Source: an uncultured Clostridia bacterium
GTDB taxonomy: Bacteria; Bacillota; Clostridia; UMGS1883
Direction of reading: 5' to 3'
Length of the DNA: 64,000 nt
Assembly: GCA_947629005.1 (NCBI GenBank)
Contig: CANRCD010000001.1
Coordinates: 347,550 to 411,549 of the forward strand
Positions 53,004 to 63,742 of the stretch are shown piece after piece. The number at the start of each line of letters is the position of its first letter. The stretch's first letter is position 1. Under the pieces are notes generated by a model, which was not told the origin of the DNA, searched no databases, and was given only the letters and a program-made list of their open reading frames with translations. Position numbers and translations under genes: made by a program.

Positions 53004-54146
53004 TTACTTATTCAAATAATCCTTTAGTATGTCCATAAACTTGCGGCCCTTATTATAATTTTTTTCATTGCTCTCCTCGGCGAACTGCTGAAGTATCTCG
53101 CGCTGTTTGGAGGAGAGGTTTTTCGGAACCTCCACGCTTACCTTCACGTACTGGTCGCCGCGTGCGCCGGTGCGAATGTCGGGTATGCCCCGCCCGCGGA
53201 AGCGGAACTGGTCTCCGCTCTGAGTGCCCTCGGGGATTTTATGCTTAACCTGTCCGTCAATGGTGGGCACGTCAATTTCACAGCCAAGAGCCGCCTGTAC
53301 AAAGGTAATGGGTATGTCAATAAAAACATTGGCTCCGTCGCGGCGGAACAGCTTGTGCGGAGCCACCTCCACAGTGACAAGCAAATCGCCGCTCGGGCCG
53401 CCGTGGCTGCCCGCCTCGCCTTGACCTCGAGCTGAAATGGTCTGGCCGCTGTCTATACCGGCGGGAATCTTTATGTCAATATTCTTGGTTTTACGCAGCT
53501 TTCCGCTGCCCGAGCACTTGGGGCAGGGCTCCTTGATAATTTTGCCGCTGCCGCCGCAAGTCCGACAGGTGGTGGCCGTCTGGAACTGCCCCAGCGGAGT
53601 TTGCTGCACCTGACGCACCTGACCGGAGCCATGGCAGGTGGGGCAGGTTTCGGGCTGAGTGCCCTTTTTGGCGCCGCTGCCGCCGCACTCGTCGCAATTC
53701 TCGCGGCGGGTGACAGATATCTTTTTTGTGCAGCCGAAAGCCGCCTCCTCAAATGTGAGTGTGATATATTGCTGAATGTCGCGGCCGCGGGCGGGGCCGT
53801 TCCTGCGCGAGCCGCCGCCGAAGCCGCCACCGAAGAAGCTGCCAAATATATCGCCCAAGTCGCCCATGTCAAAGTCGCCGAAGCCGCCGTAGCCTCCTCC
53901 GCCCGCGCCGAAGTTTGGATCGACGCCGGCGTGGCCGAACTGGTCATAACGGCTGCGTTTATCCGCGTCGCTGAGGACGGCGTAAGCCTCGCCTATCTCC
54001 TTGAACTTCTCGGCGGCGTTGGGGTCGTCCTTGTTGAGGTCAGGGTGGTACTGCTTTGCCAGCTTTCGGTAGGCCTTCTTTATATCGTCGTCGGAGGCCC
54101 CCTTCTCTACGCCGAGGACCTCATAATAATCTCTTTTTTCTGCCAC
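53004..54146 (-). CDS. dnaJ: Chaperone protein DnaJ
   Basis: 380 aa from GTG 54146 behind GGGAGGAAACACC. J-domain with the His-Pro-Asp motif in Q-Y-H-P-D-L-N, then a Gly/Phe-rich stretch (about 75-120), four zinc-binding CxxCxGxG repeats ([32 protein letters not shown]) and the C-terminal client-binding domains. It stimulates the DnaK ATPase and delivers unfolded proteins. Last gene of the hrcA operon. Confidence 0.97.
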   Translation of the reverse strand: MAEKRDYYEVLGVEKGASDDDIKKAYRKLAKQYHPDLNKDDPNAAEKFKEIGEAYAVLSDADKRSRYDQFGHAGVDPNFGAGGGGYGGFGDFDMGDLGDIFGSFFGGGFGGGSRRNGPARGRDIQQYITLTFEEAAFGCTKKISVTRRENCDECGGSGAKKGTQPETCPTCHGSGQVRQVQQTPLGQFQTATTCRTCGGSGKIIKEPCPKCSGSGKLRKTKNIDIKIPAGIDSGQTISARGQGEAGSHGGPSGDLLVTVEVAPHKLFRRDGANVFIDIPITFVQAALGCEIDVPTIDGQVKHKIPEGTQSGDQFRFRGRGIPDIRTGARGDQYVKVSVEVPKNLSSKQREILQQFAEESNEKNYNKGRKFMDILKDYLNK

Positions 54147-54203
54147 GGTGTTTCCTCCCGCAAGGCTCGGGGGCGCTGCGCCGCAACGCCCCCAAGCTGA
54201 ATA

Positions 54204-56036
<1,833 letters not shown>

Positions 56037-56058
56037 TCATTCCTCCAATTTAATATAT

Positions 56059-56577
56059 TCAGTTTGCCGCTTTTACCATACTGTGCCGGAGAACTTTATC
56101 CCCGAGCCGGTAGCCTTTTTGCAGCTCCTCCACGATGACGCCCTCGCCGAGGCTTTCATCCTCGACGTGCATAACGGCGTTGTGAAGCTCCGGGTCAAAG
56201 GGCTCGCCTGATTTTGCGCTTATCTCCTCCACGCCGAGAGCCTTGAACACCTCGTCAAGCTGCTTTTTCACAAGCACTACGCCGTCGTAAAAGGCGTTTT
56301 TCTCTGTTTCGGCGGCAAGGGCGCGCTCCAGATTGTCCATAACGGGCAGGAACTTCGCCGCCGCGTCGGCCCGCGCCTCGGGATAAATGGCCTCCTTTTC
56401 GCGGATACTGCGCTTGCGGTAGTTGTCGTACTCAGCCAGCGTCCGCATGTACTTGTCGTTAAGCGCCTCGAGCTTTTTTATGTTCTCATCCTCGGCCCTT
56501 TCCTCTGGCTGGGACTCCGCCGCGGGCTCCTCCGCAGGAGTCTCCTCCGGAGTTATCTTTTCTTCAGATTCATTCAC
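56059..56577 (-). CDS. grpE: Nucleotide exchange factor GrpE
   Basis: 172 aa from GTG 56577, with AGGAGGTG six bases upstream; the start is three bases after the hrcA stop. A long acidic, Glu/Pro-rich N-terminal tail (1-30), coiled-coil helix (about 30-85, including Y-D-N-Y-R-K-R) and C-terminal beta domain with F-D-P-E-L-H-N-A-V and the final L-G-D-K-V-L-R-H-S-M-V. It releases ADP from DnaK. Confidence 0.95.
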   Translation of the reverse strand: MNESEEKITPEETPAEEPAAESQPEERAEDENIKKLEALNDKYMRTLAEYDNYRKRSIREKEAIYPEARADAAAKFLPVMDNLERALAAETEKNAFYDGVVLVKKQLDEVFKALGVEEISAKSGEPFDPELHNAVMHVEDESLGEGVIVEELQKGYRLGDKVLRHSMVKAAN

Positions 56578-56580
56578 ACT

Positions 56581-57633
56581 TCACACCTCCTGCTGACTGT
56601 CGCTGTCACCGAGCATTTTAGTAAGAATTTCGCTCAGCCGTGAATTTATAAGCTCCAGCGAGGACACTACCCTTGCGTAATTCATTCTTGTGGGGCCGAT
56701 AATGCCTATCTTGCCCCGAAGCAGGCCCACGCTGTAATTGGCGACGATGATACTGTTTTCCTTCATTTCCTCAACGCCGCTCTCGCTTCCGATTTTAATG
56801 TTGATGTCCTTGTCGCCGTCAAGCAGCGAAAGCATCTTTGAAACATTCTCCTTCCTGTCCATGAAGGAAAGGAATTCCTTTGCCCTGTTGATATCCTCAA
56901 ACTCAGGATTGTTGAGGATGTTCGAGGTGCCGCCGATATATAAACGCTCGCCCTCGTCCTTGAGGCACTCGAGCACGAAACCGACGACAACCTTAAGAAT
57001 CTCGGCGTACTGACCCATGGCCTCGTAAATGAGCATGACGCGCGCGGGCGTTATGTCGGCCGCGCCAAGACCCGCAAGCTGCTTGGAAAGAAAGTCGCTG
57101 AGGACGTCGATGGTCTCATAGTCCACAGCCTCGCTGAATCGCAGCTTCTTGTTTCGCACCTCGCCGCCGTCGGTTATAACCACAACCAGAGCGACACGCT
57201 CCTCAATCAGGATGAGCTTCACGCTCCTAACACGGCGCTGACTCTCGCGCGGGAAAGCCACCACGGACGGGTAATGCGTAACCTTGGAAATCAAATCCGA
57301 TATTTCAGAAATAACGCCCTCAAGCTTATTATAGCTCCTGTCCATAGACTGCTGAAGGCCGGCTATTTCGTCGATAGTGAGGCTGTATTTCTGCATCAGC
57401 GAGTCCACGTAAAAGCGGTAGCCCATTTCTGAGGGCACCCGCCCCGCCGAGGTGTGGGGCTTGTCGAGATAGCCCATTTCCTCGAGATCGGCCATTTCGT
57501 TGCGTATTGTGGCCGCCGAAAGGCCCAAGTCGTGGTTCTTCGCCAGATTGCGGGAGGCCACCGGCTCCGCCGTGGCGATGTAATCCTCAATTATGGCCTG
57601 CAATATCATCTTTTTCCGCTCGCTGAGCTCCAT
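56581..57633 (-). CDS. hrcA: Heat-inducible transcription repressor HrcA
   Basis: 350 aa, ATG behind GGGGGGCGTACCC. N-terminal winged helix (E-R-K-K-M-I-L-Q-A-I-I-E-D-Y, then L-S-A-A-T-I-R-N-E-M-A-D-L-E) followed by the GAF-like dimer domain. It binds CIRCE and represses its own operon; GroE chaperones keep it active. First gene of hrcA-grpE-dnaK-dnaJ. Confidence 0.97.
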   Translation of the reverse strand: MELSERKKMILQAIIEDYIATAEPVASRNLAKNHDLGLSAATIRNEMADLEEMGYLDKPHTSAGRVPSEMGYRFYVDSLMQKYSLTIDEIAGLQQSMDRSYNKLEGVISEISDLISKVTHYPSVVAFPRESQRRVRSVKLILIEERVALVVVITDGGEVRNKKLRFSEAVDYETIDVLSDFLSKQLAGLGAADITPARVMLIYEAMGQYAEILKVVVGFVLECLKDEGERLYIGGTSNILNNPEFEDINRAKEFLSFMDRKENVSKMLSLLDGDKDINIKIGSESGVEEMKENSIIVANYSVGLLRGKIGIIGPTRMNYARVVSSLELINSRLSEILTKMLGDSDSQQEV

Positions 57634-57658
57634 GGGTACGCCCCCCTTTCCTCAGTCG

Positions 57659-57685
57659 TTAGCACTCAATCTCTCCGAGTGCTAA
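57659..57685 (-). promoter_or_regulatory. CIRCE operator of the hrcA operon
   Basis: Perfect TTAGCACTC-N9-GAGTGCTAA inverted repeat, between the promoter and the hrcA start codon, the classical HrcA-binding site. Confidence 0.97.
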
Positions 57686-57689
57686 CAAT

Positions 57690-57718
57690 AAGATACCACT
57701 ATATAAGGTTTTTGTCAA
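57690..57718 (-). promoter_or_regulatory. hrcA operon promoter
   Basis: Minus strand TTGACA (57718-57713) and TATCTT (57695-57690), 17 bases apart; the start site would lie at the edge of CIRCE, as expected for HrcA repression. Confidence 0.85.
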
Positions 57719-57813
57719 GTGTTTTTTAGGAATTTTTTTAAAATTTTTCCGCGCCGTCCTTTAGTAAGTTTATTAAATGAAAGAAAAAATTTGAAACAAA
57801 TTAAAAAAAAGAC

Positions 57814-57842
57814 TTGCTTTTTTAGGTAACTTGTGCTACAAT
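57814..57842 (+). promoter_or_regulatory. rpsT promoter
   Basis: TTGCTT (57814-57819) and TACAAT (57837-57842), 17 bases apart, 33 bases before the start codon and divergent from the hrcA promoter. Confidence 0.7.
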
Positions 57843-57874
57843 ATCTGTTGCTATGAAAATATGGAGGTGAGATC

Positions 57875-58138
57875 ATGCCTAATATCAAATCCGCGAAGAA
57901 AAGGGTTCTTGTCATCGAAAAGAAAACGCTTCAGAACCGTATGATCAAATCCGCTATCAAGACCGAAATCAAAAAGTTTGAGGCGGCCGTTGCGGAAGGT
58001 AATAAGGCCCTTGCGCAGGAACGTTTTTCCCTCTGCGTTAAAAAGCTCGACCAGGCTGCGGCCAAGCACGTGTTTCATAAGAACGCTGTAAGCCGTAAGA
58101 AGTCGAGAATGGCGACGGCTCTGGCCGCGCTCGCTTAA
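57875..58138 (+). CDS. rpsT: 30S ribosomal protein S20
   Basis: 87 aa, ATG behind GGAGGTGAGATC. Lys/Arg-rich three-helix protein: M-P-N-I-K-S-A-K-K-R-V at the N-terminus, then L-D-Q-A-A-A-K-H-V-F-H-K-N-A-V-S-R-K-K-S and a short Ala-rich end. It binds 16S rRNA at the base of the body. Gene order next to the hrcA operon is common in Firmicutes. Confidence 0.96.
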   Translation: MPNIKSAKKRVLVIEKKTLQNRMIKSAIKTEIKKFEAAVAEGNKALAQERFSLCVKKLDQAAAKHVFHKNAVSRKKSRMATALAALA

Positions 58139-58162
58139 GGCAGGCTTTATTTGCAAAATTCA

Positions 58163-58185
58163 GAGTATGCGCATGGCGTATACTC
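58163..58185 (+). terminator. Terminator of rpsT
   Basis: GAGTATGCGC and GCGTATACTC form a nearly perfect 10-bp stem (one G-T pair) with a 3-base loop, then TTATTTT. Confidence 0.7.
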
Positions 58186-58224
58186 TTATTTTGCTTCTTT
58201 TATTTAATTTTATAAGGGCATAAA

Positions 58225-58249
58225 AAGCGCCGCCCGATGGGCGGCGCTT
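58225..58249 (-). terminator. Terminator facing the small Cys-rich gene
   Basis: Perfect 11-bp stem AAGCGCCGCCC / GGGCGGCGCTT with a 3-base loop. On the minus strand it ends in a five-T run, so it can end the transcript of the gene at 58348-58560. Confidence 0.75.
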
Positions 58250-58347
58250 CAGATTGTCAAAAAAAATCAGCATACACACTCTGCTTCTTCCTTGGGGAGA
58301 AGCTTTTTTTCACTTCATTCTTATTTACCGACGCACCTAAGCGAAGC

Positions 58348-58560
58348 TTAAACCTCAAAATCAAGCGGATCCAGCGCCGAAAGATCGGGATTGCGCAGTC
58401 TCCGCTCCCGCTTGGCAAAGGGATCGAACCGATACGCGCGGCAGCTATCCGCGGCGGCCACACGCCCTTTTTTGCTGCACACATAGCCCTCCCCATCCTC
58501 GGCGGCATACCTGCAAAAGCGGCACTCCGCCGTTTCCTTAGCCTTTCCCGAAAACTCCAT
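58348..58560 (-). CDS. Small four-cysteine protein, conserved hypothetical
   Basis: 70 aa. Cys13-x2-Cys16, Cys28 and Cys40 could bind one zinc ion. The rest is C-R-Y-A-A-E-D-G-E-G-Y-V-C-S-K-K-G-x-V, then A-D-S-C-R-A-Y-R-F-D-P, a pattern I recall from short uncharacterised proteins of Clostridia. The tail repeats L-D-P-L-D-F. No ribosome site is obvious in the few bases upstream. It lies between rpsT and cotJA in the opposite direction, with its own terminator. Function unknown. Confidence 0.65.
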   Translation of the reverse strand: MEFSGKAKETAECRFCRYAAEDGEGYVCSKKGRVAAADSCRAYRFDPFAKRERRLRNPDLSALDPLDFEV

Positions 58561-58634
58561 ATTCTCCGCCCCCTATCGTTATCTTAATTATACTACAAAA
58601 TTCCCTCTTTTGCAACACAAAAACAACTTTTCCT

Positions 58635-58663
58635 CATAATATGTTATGGGAAAGCGCTTCCCA
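58635..58663 (+). promoter_or_regulatory. cotJ upstream region: possible sporulation -10 and near-palindrome
   Basis: CATAATAT (58635-58642) fits a mother-cell sigma -10 pattern. Just downstream TGGGAAAGCGCTTCCCA (58647-58663) is an almost perfect 17-base palindrome of the LacI/CcpA operator kind, 20 bases before the cotJA ATG. Both are suggestions from sequence only. Confidence 0.3.
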
Positions 58664-58683
58664 ATCAAAGAAGGAGATTTAGC

Positions 58684-58902
58684 ATGAAGGAGATAATGGA
58701 CTTTATGATGAACGATTTTATCGAAAAGGACGACTGCACCTGCCTTGAGCAGCTGCCTCTCGCCTACTCCTATACCCCCATGCAGGAGCTCGGCTCGCTT
58801 TATGACTGCGCCGACGCCCTGAAAAACGGCACCGTATTCCCGGAGCTCAATCTGCCCTTCGGCGTTTACGGCAACAATTTTTGCAAGACGGAGGTACGGT
58901 AA
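58684..58902 (+). CDS. cotJA: Spore coat protein CotJA
   Basis: 72 aa, ATG behind AAGGAGATTTAGC. Short protein with L-A-Y-S-Y-T-P-M-Q-E-L-G-S-L-Y-D-C-A-D-A-L-K-N-G-T-V-F-P-E-L, the recognised CotJA core. In Bacillus it sits in the inner coat with CotJB and CotJC and is made in the mother cell. Followed one base later by cotJB. Confidence 0.88.
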   Translation: MKEIMDFMMNDFIEKDDCTCLEQLPLAYSYTPMQELGSLYDCADALKNGTVFPELNLPFGVYGNNFCKTEVR

Positions 58903-58903
58903 A

Positions 58904-59155
58904 ATGGCTGAAGAAGGACGTATGCAAATGCTGAAAAAGGTTCAGGAGGCCGATTTCACGGCCTATGACCTACTGCTTTATCTGGACACACATCCCGATT
59001 GCCAGACGGCGCTCACGAAGTATAAGGAGGCCGTTGAGTGCGGCCGTAAGGCCCGCATGGAATACGAGGCCGCATACGGCCCGATAACGGCTTCGGCGGC
59101 TTCGGCGGCGGCTCCGTGGCAGTGGATTAAAAATCCGTGGCCGTGGAATATGTAG
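58904..59155 (+). CDS. cotJB: Spore coat protein CotJB
   Basis: 83 aa, ATG behind GGAGGTACGGTAAA. Helical protein: M-L-K-K-V-Q-E-A-D-F-T-A-Y-D-L-L-L-Y-L-D-T-H-P, the family signature, and a Trp/Pro-rich C-terminus (W-Q-W-I-K-N-P-W-P-W). It is needed for CotJC assembly in the coat. Second gene of cotJABC. Confidence 0.9.
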   Translation: MAEEGRMQMLKKVQEADFTAYDLLLYLDTHPDCQTALTKYKEAVECGRKARMEYEAAYGPITASAASAAAPWQWIKNPWPWNM

Positions 59156-59167
59156 GAGGTATGAGAT

Positions 59168-59740
59168 ATGTGGATGTATGAAAAGAAACTGGAGTATCCT
59201 ATAAAGATAAAGAACCCCGATCCGAGAATGGCAAAGGTAATCCTTTCGCAATACGGAGGCCCAAACGGTGAAATGGGCGCAAGTATGCGGTATCTCGCCC
59301 AGCGCTTCGCCATGCCCGACGAAATAACCAAGGGAGTGCTGAACGACATTGGCACGGAGGAGCTGGCCCATCTCGAGATGGTTGGCACCATCGTGCACCA
59401 GCTCACCCGCAACCTTTCCGAAAAAGAAATAAAAGACGGCGGCTTCGCCGATTACTATGTTGATTTCGGCACCGGCGTGTTCCCCGCAAGCGCCGCGGGC
59501 GTTCCGTGGACTGCCGCTTATATCAACTCAATGTCCGACGTGATAGCTAACCTCACCGAGGATATGGCAGCGGAGCAGAAGGCCCGCACAGTATACGACA
59601 ATATACTAACCCTTGCGGACGACCCGGACGTCATCGACGTCATCAAATTCCTCCGCGAGCGCGAGGTAGTGCACTTCCAGCGCTTCGGTGAAGCGCTCCG
59701 CCGCGTAACAGACCTGAAGGATTGCAAGAAGTACTACTGA
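59168..59740 (+). CDS. cotJC: Spore coat manganese catalase-like protein CotJC
   Basis: 190 aa, ATG behind GGAGGTATGAGAT. Ferritin-like four-helix bundle of the Mn-catalase family. Metal-ligand candidates are in N-G-E-M-G-A, G-T-E-E-L-A-H-L-E-M, and E-R-E-V-V-H-F-Q-R-F-G, with the W-T-A-A-Y-I-N coat-type insert. It probably destroys peroxide at the spore surface. The stop is TGA followed directly by TAG. A fragment of a second copy is found at 63670. Confidence 0.93.
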   Translation: MWMYEKKLEYPIKIKNPDPRMAKVILSQYGGPNGEMGASMRYLAQRFAMPDEITKGVLNDIGTEELAHLEMVGTIVHQLTRNLSEKEIKDGGFADYYVDFGTGVFPASAAGVPWTAAYINSMSDVIANLTEDMAAEQKARTVYDNILTLADDPDVIDVIKFLREREVVHFQRFGEALRRVTDLKDCKKYY

Positions 59741-59794
59741 TAGTGGTAAAAACAAAACCGGGGTCAGTTGGCCCCGGTTTTGTTTTTACCACTA
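59741..59794 (+). terminator. Terminator of cotJABC with a 23-bp perfect stem
   Basis: Directly after the cotJC stop, two 23-base arms pair perfectly around an 8-base loop; the inner part is AACAAAACCGGGG / CCCCGGTTTTGTT. The T-run lies within the stem, as in a U-rich terminator. Confidence 0.85.
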
Positions 59795-60050
59795 TTGACG
59801 GCGCGCCGCTCATATTCAAAAGCAAGGCGCCATATCTCGAGCATATACGTCTTTATTGAAAGCTAATAGCCCGGCGGTATGGCCGTAAGGCGACGGATTG
59901 CTTGAGGCACGGTGAAGGAACCTTCATCGTATCTTTAAATTTTAAATTTTCTAAAAACGCACAAATATTCAAATTTCAGACATTGAAACAGTTTTACTTT
60001 TATAATATAATGTATTTATTCATTATAAATGAAAAGGTGAGTGATTTATT
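59795..60050. other. Intergenic region before the broken glycosidase gene
   Basis: 256 bp. The second half is very AT-rich and holds the promoter at 59983. In the first half TGAAGG and CCTTCA form a short inverted repeat near 59920. No gene seen. Confidence 0.5.
59983..60011 (+). promoter_or_regulatory. Promoter of the broken glycosidase gene
   Basis: TTGAAA (59983-59988) and TATAAT (60006-60011), 17 bases apart, about 40 bases before the ATG, which has AAAGGTGAGTG before it. Confidence 0.65.
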
Positions 60051-62728
60051 ATGAAAAAAATACTTTCATTGTTTTCCGCGTTAGCTGTGGCGGCGGGCAT
60101 GACCGTTCCTGTCTCGGCGGCGGCAACGGTCACGGACGCGGCCGCACTGGCGGACGCCGTGAAACGCGGCGGAGAGATTGTTCTCGGCGCGAGCTTTGAC
60201 ATCGACCAGTTGAGAATTGACTCAAATGTCACTATTGACGGACAGGACCACATTCTCACGAATGAGAACGCCGACGTTTCGCAGGCCACATTGGCCAATA
60301 AAAGCGACGGCGTGGCGGCGACTCTCAAAAACATAATATTGGACGGCGGCGGCCGCACCATGACCGACACCTGTCTTTGGATGGGCCGCGGAAGCTGGGA
60401 CTGGTAAATGTCACCGCCCATGGCTGGAAGTCGAGCAGCTCCGGCAACAGAGGCGCTCTGACCCTTGGCAAGTCCGCGAACAGCCCGGGAACGGTGAATA
60501 TGCACTCGTCAACGATTACCGACAATCATCTTAGGCTTTCCCTCGACCAAAGTGAGACCGTGGCAAATATTTACGGCTGCGTCATAGAAAACAACGACGC
60601 GGCGGACATAAACATCACATCGGGTACGATGAATTTAATTGATGACAGCGAAAAAGCCGAAAAAAGGATAGGTAAACTTGTTATGAGCGGAGGAACTCTC
60701 AACTTAAGCGGAAATACCAAAATTGCCGAAATTGAGAAAAACGGCGGCGTGATAAATATAACCGGCAGGATAACCTCAGAGTCGGTCACGAAAATTTCTC
60801 TGCCACGGTACGGCAGCTCCGTTTTGGTGGCAAGGCTGCAAAATGGGGCGGACAGCGGCGTTCTCTACCATTTTGCCCTGTCGGGAAACGCTCCCGAAGG
60901 CACAAAGCTTGAGGCAAGGGGAGGCAGCCTTTGGGCAATAAACCCCAACGGCGGCGACGAGGACATCGCGGTCACGGTGGACTACGGCAAGGTGATAGGC
61001 GAAAGCTCCCGCATCGCCAGCGGCTCGCTCCACGCCATGGATTACAAGCGGCCGGCCGGCTGGCTCACCGACGGAGTTATCATGAACGCCATTCGCGGGC
61101 AGGCCCATCAAAAGGATTTTGACAACAATTACGAATATCTCCCCGGCATCTTTGACGAGGACACCTATGACCGCATTATGGAAAACAACCCCGACACAAA
61201 GCTGATGGTTGGGCTTTATTACGGCTTCAAGCCCCTGCATAGCGACTGGCAAAACGCCGCCCTTGAAAACGGCGGCGAAACGTGGAAAAAATACATCAAC
61301 GGACTTATGAACGAAGCGGCGGGAAAGAAGGTCTACTCATGAATACCGTGGAACGAGCCCGATCTGCAATGGGGCGGAAGGTTTGGCTCCGCTTTCAGAA
61401 CGGCGTTCCGTTACGCTTACGAGGCAGTAAAGACTCACGACGCTTCCGCCCTTGTTCAAGGCCCTGAAACCTGCAAATACTTGTTCGGCGATTTGACGGG
61501 CTTTTTGAGCTATTGCAGAGATAACGGCTGCCTGCCGGACATTTTGTCATGGCACGAGCTGACAGCCTCGAGGTCGGATACCGAGGCCCACTGCAGGGAG
61601 CTTCGCGACTGGATGATTGAAAACAAAATCGAGCCTATGCCCTTTGCCATTACCGAATATCAGGGAACGGGCTACGGCACAACGGACAGCGCCCGCATAA
61701 GTCAGGGCACCTACAATCCCGGGCTTTGCGCGGCCTACATAACCGGTATGGAGCGCGCCGAAAAATACGGCCTCAAATTCGGCCTAAAATCCGCTTGGGG
61801 CCTTGCGGGCAACGACCCCAACTGTCAGACCGATATGGGCCAAATGGCCGATTTTGAGAACGGGAATATGCCCACGGGAATTTGGTATGTATACAACGCT
61901 TACCGCCTGATGTCCGGCGTGAAGGTCGAGGCCGAAACGGACATAAACGAGCTTGAGTGCCTCGCGACGACAGACGCGGCCACGGACGCGGCCCGTTCGG
62001 TGGTTCTCCTTGGCAACTGGGAGCAGGAGGATAAGCCCGCCTCGGTGAGCCTTGTAAATATCCCCAAATACCTCACCCACAACGGAAAGACGCATATAGA
62101 GGCCGAACTCATACGCGAGACCCTTGCGACCGCGAACTACGGAACAGACGTGCTTATGAGTGCGGACGTCGAGGCAGCCGACGGCTCAGTCAGCTTCAAT
62201 CTCCCGATCGAGGGCAGAAGCGCCGTTGTTATCAAGATAACCCCGAGCGTGGACGCGGCGGAGGAAGCTATGGCCACGGCCTTGAAATATACTATGTCGG
62301 GAAGCATGACCGCCGCTGTCGGCGAGGTTTTGACCGTGACCGGCGGTATGCCGAGCACATATATCAACAACGAGGCCGCCGCCCCCAAGAGCAAAAAGAC
62401 ATACAAGGAAACGGGAGACCAAGTTGATTTTACCGTTGAGGTTAAGGAGGACGGGCTGTATAACCTGACTGCCTCTCACCGCAAAGGAAATCGGGGCGGC
62501 TTTGCCCAGCTCTATGTGGACAGGGTATCCTTCGGCACGCCGACCGATATGTACGCGGCGGAGCAATACGACTTCACGAAAAATTACGGGAACGTATATC
62601 TGACCGCCGGAGAGCACAGCCTTAGCTTCAGGCTTGTGGGCGCCGGCAGAAACGCGGCCTCCGACGGATATGATCTGACCTTCAGCAGCTTTAACCTTTC
62701 AAAGGTAGTACCCGACGCGAGGGGGTGA
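60051..62728 (+). pseudogene. Broken gene for a secreted clan GH-A glycosidase
   Basis: One coding gene split by two defects. Frame 1 runs from ATG 60051 (signal peptide 1-24, then a beta-helix-like V-T-I-D-G-Q-D-H-I-L-T-N) to a stop at 60407. The homologous continuation is in another frame from about 60377 (one base removed or two added). That part ends at a TGA (61340-61342) in front of I-P-W-N-E-P-D-L-Q-W. The frame then continues without further stops to 62728. The N-E-P motif carries the catalytic acid/base and A-I-T-E-Y-Q-G the nucleophile of a retaining clan GH-A enzyme (GH39-like at a guess). Residues near the end form a CBM35-like module. Either a decaying gene or sequencing errors; the TGA would fit a mutated Trp codon. 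Confidence 0.78.
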
Positions 62729-62733
62729 GCTTA

Positions 62734-63492
62734 GTGGCAATCATTCCGGCAAACAGTTTCAATCCGATATCGTTTTATTTCATCAACAGAAGGACGAGAA
62801 ACTGTCACTGGATACTTAACGACAAGATAGACTACTATTCTTTCTGCGTCTATCTGGAGGGCAGCGCGGAATATGAGCTGAACGGCGTTCATTATGAGCT
62901 ACGCGCCGGAGATATGCTGCTCTGCCCGCCGGGGACCGAGCGAAAAGCAAAAACACCGGGCTTTAAGGAGAGCGACGTAGATTTTTTCGCCGAAAAAATA
63001 GACGGCCTGACCGAGCCGGTGATAGTGCATGGGAAAAGGTTTGAGCAAATCAATCTGTACATGGACAGGATAAACCACTTGTATCTGTCGGGCCTGGAAA
63101 GCAACATGGCGGCCATCCGCGGCTATCTGCTTATTATTATATCGGAATTTATTTCGTGCCTGAACGGCGGGCTGAATAAGTATGTGGAGAAAATGCGGGA
63201 ATATTTGATTGAGAATTATCAACGCGGCGTTACCATGCGTGACCTAAGTCGTATCACAGGCATCACTCCGGCCTACTGCGGCACTCTCTTTAAACATGAG
63301 ATGGGCTGCACGGTGACGGAGTGCATCAACAAGCTGCGCATAGATACGGCGATACGCTATATGAGCGACGACTATGCGGCCACCCTTGAGGAAATTGCCG
63401 ACAGCGTGGGCTTTTGCGACGAATATCAGTTCAGCAAAATTTTTAAGCGTACAATAGGCGAAAGCCCCGGAGAATACAGAAGAAAACTTTAG
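62734..63492 (+). CDS. AraC-family transcriptional regulator
   Basis: 252 aa from GTG 62734, with GGGGGTGA five bases upstream; an overlapping GTG at 62725 sits inside that site. N-terminal cupin-type sensor (C-V-Y-L-E-G-S-A-E-Y-E-L-N-G, then R-A-G-D-M-L-L-C-P-P-G) and C-terminal AraC HTH pair (about 152-249: M-R-D-L-S-R-I-T-G-I-T-P-A-Y, then F-C-D-E-Y-Q-F-S-K-I-F-K-R-T-I-G-E-S-P-G-E-Y-R). The gene follows the broken glycosidase gene directly and was probably co-transcribed with it. It could sense the product of that enzyme. Confidence 0.83.
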   Translation: MAIIPANSFNPISFYFINRRTRNCHWILNDKIDYYSFCVYLEGSAEYELNGVHYELRAGDMLLCPPGTERKAKTPGFKESDVDFFAEKIDGLTEPVIVHGKRFEQINLYMDRINHLYLSGLESNMAAIRGYLLIIISEFISCLNGGLNKYVEKMREYLIENYQRGVTMRDLSRITGITPAYCGTLFKHEMGCTVTECINKLRIDTAIRYMSDDYAATLEEIADSVGFCDEYQFSKIFKRTIGESPGEYRRKL

Positions 63493-63669
63493 GCGGCGCG
63501 TTTTATGTGCCGCCGCACATCGCTGACGTGATTATCCTCCGCTAAAGAGCAAGCCCACAGCCAACCTGATATAATCCCCATAGAGTAGAAACTTGAAAAA
63601 AGTTTTCAAGTTTACGAAATGTAGATTATGTCATAGCCATGGGCTTTTCCGGCATCATTTTGATTTGAT

Positions 63670-63729
63670 AATTTCGGCAAGGCCCTCCGCCGCGTGACCG
63701 ACCTCAAAAGCAGCAAGAAGTACTATTGA
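63670..63729 (+). pseudogene. 3' remnant of a second cotJC gene
   Basis: The frame D-N-F-G-K-A-L-R-R-V-T-D-L-K-S-S-K-K-Y-Y then stop matches the last residues of CotJC at 59168-59740 (F-G-E-A-L-R-R-V-T-D-L-K-D-C-K-K-Y-Y). Upstream of it the frame is interrupted by TGA, and no earlier cotJC sequence is seen. Confidence 0.75.
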
Positions 63730-63742
63730 GATTCATAAACGC

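Noticed and set aside
57814-57842. Second CIRCE site in front of rpsT
   Set aside because: Only one TTAGCACTC-N9-GAGTGCTAA copy exists here, and it belongs to the hrcA side.
60377-60407. Programmed -1 frameshift
   Set aside because: No slippery heptamer followed by a stem-loop is present at the junction, and a second defect (TGA) lies downstream.
61340-61342. TGA recoded as Trp or selenocysteine in the broken glycosidase
   Set aside because: TGA ends xylB, cotJC, the GH26 gene and others in this window, and no selenocysteine insertion structure is visible. A mutation or sequencing error is simpler.
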